Of a stretch of DNA of 17,119 bases, positions 14,901 to 17,119 are shown piece after piece (within the stretch, counting starts at the first letter, position 1; each line of letters begins with the position of its first letter). A program made the position numbers and the translations under genes. Below the pieces are notes generated by a model. The model was not told the origin of the DNA and ran no database searches. It worked only from the letters and a program-made list of their open reading frames with translations. The stretch is taken from NCBI GenBank assembly GCA_964503335.1, contig CAZCZZ010000073.1, positions 1 to 17,119 of the forward strand. Reading direction: 5' to 3'. The DNA is from CAZCZZ01 sp964503335 (GTDB lineage Bacteria; Verrucomicrobiota; Kiritimatiellia; CAIVKH01).

Positions 14901-15068
14901 TTGCGCAAGGCGGTCGAAATGGGCGGCGACCCCGTCCGCGACATCGCCCGCAAGGATGGACGCTTTGACCCGATCCGACAGATGCCCGAATTCAAGGCCC
15001 TCATCCCGGACCAGGTTGAAGCCGGCATGAACATGCCTTTGAATCTGCCCGGATTTCAGGGATTCTAG
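12000..15068 (+). CDS. DUF2723 (TMEM260-like, GT-C fold) membrane protein with TPR-like C-terminus
   Basis: 1022 residues. After a short cytoplasmic tail and a first membrane helix (about 38-58), the DUF2723 hallmark appears: PTVTLEDSGELAVAS (59-72), with acidic residues in the first external loop, and LGVPHPPGYP (75-84). Many membrane helices follow to about residue 530. A soluble part (about 540-775) contains the FGGTDPGRFVPTYM block. From about 780 the sequence is alpha-helical and TPR-like (AGLYAARRMFTEAEHAFRQA, ALSALRKAVEMGG). DUF2723 proteins are GT-C-type; human TMEM260 is a protein O-mannosyltransferase. The DPM1-like gene upstream fits a donor-transferase pairing, so protein or glycan glycosylation at the outer face of the membrane is a reasonable inference. 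The acceptor is unknown. The ATG has AGAGG at 11991-11995. Oligosaccharide flipping or another GT-C activity is possible. Confidence 0.85.
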   Translation: MSSQKTVVTQAPPAVAPTEAEISFFDQQSGPFFRRFDWAAFWVAFLVAFGVYFYTMAPTVTLEDSGELAVASDYLGVPHPPGYPIWSLVTWFFQWIFHWVKYYGQPDSNLELVFRSIADLFNPSIKGHPNPAWSVGMCSAFFGALASGLLALLVSRSGSDMIRSLKKETALLGFKTESLFCWVSGVTGGLLFAFSPVLWSQSTIVEVYSLNAFFMALVLLLIYRWMCRPKEDSTLYVTAFVFGLGLTNHQTLLFLGPAILVATWYRDREFFRDCCAALFLVVALYLFNKAWHIAPGSALAKSKSMYIGVGVILCCAPVGLYFIENRIFTTWKRLVISASLAILGLSFYAGYMPVSSEQNPPINWGYPRTMEGFRHAVSRGQYERIDPVANLQQAISDPAYFGKLSHILITDYQGYISVVAQFGWHISLAVLALLFMAFRLDKKSRDWLVVSLMAFVWLTLVFIIFQWPKPDVQTLFIGRVQYIQAHAIFAMWIAYGFFFGLVYLETLLRGNRFVKIAGCLGVLALPIVPIWTNAYDEEYIKMVGGAEQNEHDFGWQFGAWQLEGARAILAEISEEEKKTYPNPNYPPPMDTNAVFFGGTDPGRFVPTYMIYSAHYREDVYLITQNALADNTYMNVMRDLYGDRIWIPSQQDSNFAFQKYVQDVQSGRIPAGADVSFEGGRVSVQGVQGVMMINGILARMIFEANKKDHPFYVEESYVIPWMYPYLEPHGLIMKINSEPINITPEIVKNDTDFWDWYTKRLTANPKFHRDVVARKTFSKLRSAIAGLYAARRMFTEAEHAFRQAIDLYPLSPEANFRLADIFMQQFRFADARSLIEEFLVEDPDNDKVEEFLNQIKGLETADTRRRELEKLLQQGGDINSALELCNIYRQMNLQQLFDGLAMNIINQTNLPPTIVLQLGQMYAESRRFDMLAMTLERYLQREPGNLKVWVDLAAVLANIQKTDEALSALRKAVEMGGDPVRDIARKDGRFDPIRQMPEFKALIPDQVEAGMNMPLNLPGFQGF

Positions 15069-15076
15069 CGAGGATA

Positions 15077-15131
15077 GGTAGGGACAGCACTCCGTGCTGT
15101 CCGCGGCGCGCAGCGGAGTGCGCGCCCTACC
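15077..15131. repeat. Three-way-junction-like structured intergenic repeat
   Basis: The ends GGTAGG (15077-15082) and CCTACC (15126-15131) are complementary and close a junction holding two hairpins. Hairpin 1 pairs GACAGCAC (15083-15090) with GTGCTGTC (15094-15101) around TCC. Hairpin 2 pairs GCGCGCA-type sequence (15106-15112) with 15119-15125. The two hairpins also carry mutually complementary words, GCACTCCG (15087-15094) and CGGAGTGC (15114-15121), so an alternative fold exists. It sits between the DUF2723 stop and the Shine-Dalgarno of the permease gene. It resembles REP-type palindromic elements. Confidence 0.75.
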
Positions 15132-15151
15132 GCCAGACTGCGGAGGACGGC

Positions 15152-16129
15152 GTGTCGCGAGGACAGACAAGACTTAGAATCCTCCTTCCCGTCTGCGCGC
15201 TCATCATCGCGTTCTCGCTATTCCTCGGCGGCGGCTGGCAGGACCCGCTCTCTCTTCTTTCTGCTGACCGCTCCACGATCCTCGAAATCCGTTTCTGGCG
15301 CGTTGGCTTAGGCGTGATCGTCGGTGCATCGCTCGCATGCGCGGGAGCAGTCCTTCAGACCCTGCTGCGAAACCCTCTCGCTGAACCGTACGTGCTCGGC
15401 GTCTCGGCGGGCTCCGGACTCGCCCTCGCACTGGTCCTTTCCTTCTGCACCGTTCTTCAAGCGTCCGTCTGGGGACTGCCCCTCGTCGCTTTCGCCGGCG
15501 GCGTAGCGAGCCTCTACGCGGTCTATGCGCTTGGCCGTCGCGCCGGAACAAGCTCCCCCTACTCGCTCATCCTCGCCGGTGTCGTTTGGGGCTCGCTATG
15601 CGGAAGCGTCCTCATGTTCGTTGTGTCGCAATCGTCCGCCGAAGGCCTTCACACGATTCTCTGGTGGTTCCTGGGTGATCTGCAGATCTTTCATCGCGAC
15701 CTCGTTGTCGCGATCGCGATATTGAACTCCTTCCTTCTGCTCGCCCTCTTCACGCTAGCCCGCCCGCTCAATGCCATGGCGCTGGGCGATGAGGTGGCGG
15801 GGTCGCTGGGTCTTCGACCGGAGCAGATCAGGCTCGTGGCTCTGTCCATCGCCGCAGCCCTTGCCGCATCCTGCGTCTGCGTGTGCGGCCTGCTGGCTTT
15901 CGTGGGACTCGTCGCGCCCCACGCGGCAAGAAGTCTCACGGGCGCGGATCACCGGCGCCTGCTGCCGGCGTCCGCCCTGATCGGTGCAGCGTTTGTCGTG
16001 CTGGCGGATGGTGTCGGGCGGACCTTGCTGTATCCCGTGGAAATCCCGGTCGGCATCTTCACGTCGCTCGTCGGCGCGCCCTTTTTCCTCATCCTCCTCA
16101 GGCAAAAGCAGGGGGCCATGTGGAACTAG
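15152..16129 (+). CDS. BtuC/FecCD-family ABC transporter permease
   Basis: 325 residues with about nine or ten hydrophobic helices. The family signature GAVLQTLLRNPLAEPYVLGV (65-84), followed by SAGSGLALAL, is clear. Later conserved blocks include LGLRPEQIR, the CGLLAFVGLVAPHAAR coupling region, and LADGVGRTLLYPVEIPVGI near the C-terminus. Members work as homodimers in the inner membrane with a BtuD-type ATPase and a periplasmic binding protein, importing vitamin B12, ferric siderophores or haem. The ATPase gene is next, 20 bp downstream. No binding-protein gene is in the window and no cobalamin riboswitch is apparent in the 83-bp leader, so the substrate is unsettled. The start is a GTG at 15152 with GGAGG five bases upstream. 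Confidence 0.9.
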   Translation: MSRGQTRLRILLPVCALIIAFSLFLGGGWQDPLSLLSADRSTILEIRFWRVGLGVIVGASLACAGAVLQTLLRNPLAEPYVLGVSAGSGLALALVLSFCTVLQASVWGLPLVAFAGGVASLYAVYALGRRAGTSSPYSLILAGVVWGSLCGSVLMFVVSQSSAEGLHTILWWFLGDLQIFHRDLVVAIAILNSFLLLALFTLARPLNAMALGDEVAGSLGLRPEQIRLVALSIAAALAASCVCVCGLLAFVGLVAPHAARSLTGADHRRLLPASALIGAAFVVLADGVGRTLLYPVEIPVGIFTSLVGAPFFLILLRQKQGAMWN

Positions 16130-16149
16130 GACGGGAGAAGGCTATCACC

Positions 16150-16923
16150 GTGGCCTTGTCATGCCGCGGCATCGTCGCCGGCTATGAAGGCAAGGCAATC
16201 CTTCACGCCGTCGATGTCGATGTCGCGCGTAGCAGCGTCGCAGCCCTCGTCGGCCCCAACGGCAGCGGCAAGACCACGTTGCTCCGTGTGTTGACCGGCT
16301 TGATGAAGCCGGAAAGCGGTCGCGTGCTGCTCGCGGGATCGGACCTTGTCGCGACCGCGGGGAATCTACGCGCACGGCAGATCGCGTTCGTGCCCCAGAC
16401 CGTGCAGCTCGTCATGCCCTACACAGTCTATGAAATTGCCGCGCTGGGACGCCTGCCGCACATGCACCCGTGGCAGCGGATGACGACTGCGGATCGACAA
16501 GCCGTCGAGGATGCCATCGAAGCCACGGACCTGACATCCTTGCGCGATGCTTCGTATGTGAAGCTCAGCGCCGGGGAACAACAGCGCGCCCTCCTCTCCC
16601 TTGCCCTCGCACAGCAGCCCGACGTGCTCATTCTGGATGAACCCACGGCGCATCTCGATGTGAAGCATGCCTGGTCGCTCATGGAAACGATCGCGCGCCT
16701 CGCGCGGGACCGGAGCCTGACCGTTCTATTTTCAACGCACGATCTGCAGGTGGCCGCGTCGTTCGCCAATCACGTCGTTCTCCTGCAGGAAGGACGCGTT
16801 GTCGGGTCCGGCGCACCAGAGAGAACCCTGACCTCGGAGAAGCTAAGCACGCTGTATGATCATCCGATCGCGACGTTGAGCAGCGACGAAGCAACCTTCA
16901 TCGCGCCACGACGACGTCCATGA
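16150..16923 (+). CDS. BtuD/FecE-type ABC transporter ATP-binding protein
   Basis: 257 residues. Walker A is GPNGSGKTT (35-43), the Q-loop is VPQ (Gln83), and the ABC signature is LSAGEQQR (139-146), an Ala variant of LSGGE. Walker B is VLILDEPT (159-166) with Glu164, followed by AHLD, and the switch His197 is in STHDL. The sequence GRLPHMHPWQ between Q-loop and signature is typical of B12/siderophore importers. It should power the permease encoded just upstream. I prefer the GTG at 16150, with GGGAGAAGG (16133-16141) eight bases before it. A GTG at 16120 in the same frame, behind a G-rich run, would add ten residues and overlap the permease stop. Substrate as uncertain as for the permease. 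Confidence 0.9.
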   Translation: MALSCRGIVAGYEGKAILHAVDVDVARSSVAALVGPNGSGKTTLLRVLTGLMKPESGRVLLAGSDLVATAGNLRARQIAFVPQTVQLVMPYTVYEIAALGRLPHMHPWQRMTTADRQAVEDAIEATDLTSLRDASYVKLSAGEQQRALLSLALAQQPDVLILDEPTAHLDVKHAWSLMETIARLARDRSLTVLFSTHDLQVAASFANHVVLLQEGRVVGSGAPERTLTSEKLSTLYDHPIATLSSDEATFIAPRRRP

Positions 16924-16924
16924 A

Positions 16925-16941
16925 ATCCGGGCAATCCGGAT
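16925..16941. repeat. Short inverted repeat after the btuD-like gene
   Basis: ATCCGG (16925-16930) and CCGGAT (16936-16941) form a 6-bp stem with a 5-base loop, two bases after the ATPase stop codon. No T run follows, so terminator function is uncertain. Confidence 0.35.
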
Positions 16942-16951
16942 ACAGAATCAG

Positions 16952-17045
16952 GATTGTTCTGCCCACGGAACACACGGAATACACGGAAAACGGAGAAGAC
17001 AGAGAAGATTGTTTGCCCACGGAGGTCACGGATAGCACGGATGGG
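16952..17045. repeat. Tandem CACGGA/TCCGTG-type intergenic repeat array
   Basis: The stretch has two related units beginning GATTGTTCTGCCCACGGA (16952) and GATTGTTTGCCCACGGA (17007), offset by 55 bp. Each is followed by short tandem copies of a 7-9 base ACACGGA-type word. No coding potential is convincing in either direction, and short open frames here translate into low-complexity runs. The TCCGTG core (minus strand) also builds the tandem units at 9511-9545. Confidence 0.65.
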
Positions 17046-17050
17046 CGAGA

Positions 17051-17082
17051 GATTTGAAATTCGAGATCTGAGATTCGAAATC
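17051..17082. repeat. Imperfect palindrome related to the 8674-8703 repeat
   Basis: The segment is roughly palindromic about AGATCT at 17064-17069 (GATTT at 17051-17055 against AAATC at 17078-17082, with interior mismatches). It is built from the same GATTTGA/GAGATT words as the repeat at 8674-8703. The remaining bases to the window edge (17083-17119) show no gene; the last nine (ATCCGTGAC) look like the start of another TCCGTG repeat. Confidence 0.55.
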
Positions 17083-17119
17083 AGAGGCATGAATTCGGAA
17101 CATCCTCTTCATCCGTGAC

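Noticed and set aside
15069..15151. Cobalamin riboswitch upstream of the BtuC-like gene
   Set aside because: The region is only 83 bp, too short for a cobalamin riboswitch, and its fold is explained by the palindromic repeat element.
16952..17045. CRISPR-like array
   Set aside because: Units are short and degenerate, spacing is irregular, there are only two long units, and no cas genes are present.
16860..17090. Small minus-strand protein with repeated FSVFRVFRVF-like residues
   Set aside because: The translation is a by-product of the tandem ACACGGA repeats; there is no ribosome binding site and it overlaps the ATPase gene.

Overview
This window looks like a piece of chromosome from a GC-rich, Gram-negative-type bacterium. 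The best guess is the PVC superphylum, in the Verrucomicrobiota/Kiritimatiellota range. That is an inference from three things: the flavour of the RG-rich conserved hypothetical protein at the left end; an N-terminal DUF2723 membrane protein fused to TPR-like repeats; and intergenic repeats built on ATTTGAGAT and TCCGTG cores, which I recall as common in these genomes. Several genes have no clear Shine-Dalgarno sequence. There are no rRNA or tRNA genes, transposases, phage genes or CRISPR arrays, and no gene-free stretch longer than about 200 bp.

Left third (1-4909). A 505-residue protein of unknown function lies on the minus strand and is followed downstream by an 18-bp perfect hairpin. It diverges from a plus-strand run of four tightly packed genes: a LysM lipoprotein with a coiled coil, a protein with two GYF_2 domains and a long coiled coil, a MoaD/ThiS-like ubiquitin-fold protein, and a MoeB/ThiF E1-like enzyme fused to a rhodanese domain. 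The last two form a sulfur-transfer pair, but the carrier lacks the C-terminal Gly-Gly that such an E1 normally activates.

Middle (4906-10130). A HAD-IIB phosphatase (minus strand) overlaps the end of the E1 gene by 4 bp. Divergent from it is a two-gene exporter operon (HlyD-type adaptor plus ABC exporter with fused membrane and ATPase domains). Next comes a ParA/Soj ATPase with no ParB beside it, which converges on a minus-strand peptide deformylase gene. Both of these genes have their last codons inside one large repeat-derived hairpin.

Right (10184-16923). The next block suggests lipid-linked glycosylation. A polyprenol-phosphate-mannose-synthase-like GT2 enzyme overlaps (ATGA) a UbiA-family polyprenyl-phosphate phosphoribosyltransferase-like protein. 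These are followed by a 1022-residue DUF2723 (GT-C fold) membrane protein with a TPR-like C-terminus. A structured three-way-junction-like repeat then precedes a BtuC/FecCD permease gene and its BtuD-like ATPase gene. The last about 200 bp hold only tandem and palindromic repeats.

I did not find a clearly new multi-gene system. The strongest leads are the carrier without Gly-Gly paired with an intact E1-rhodanese, the lipid-linked sugar/DUF2723 cluster, and the structured intergenic repeats, one of which supplies the C-termini of two housekeeping genes.
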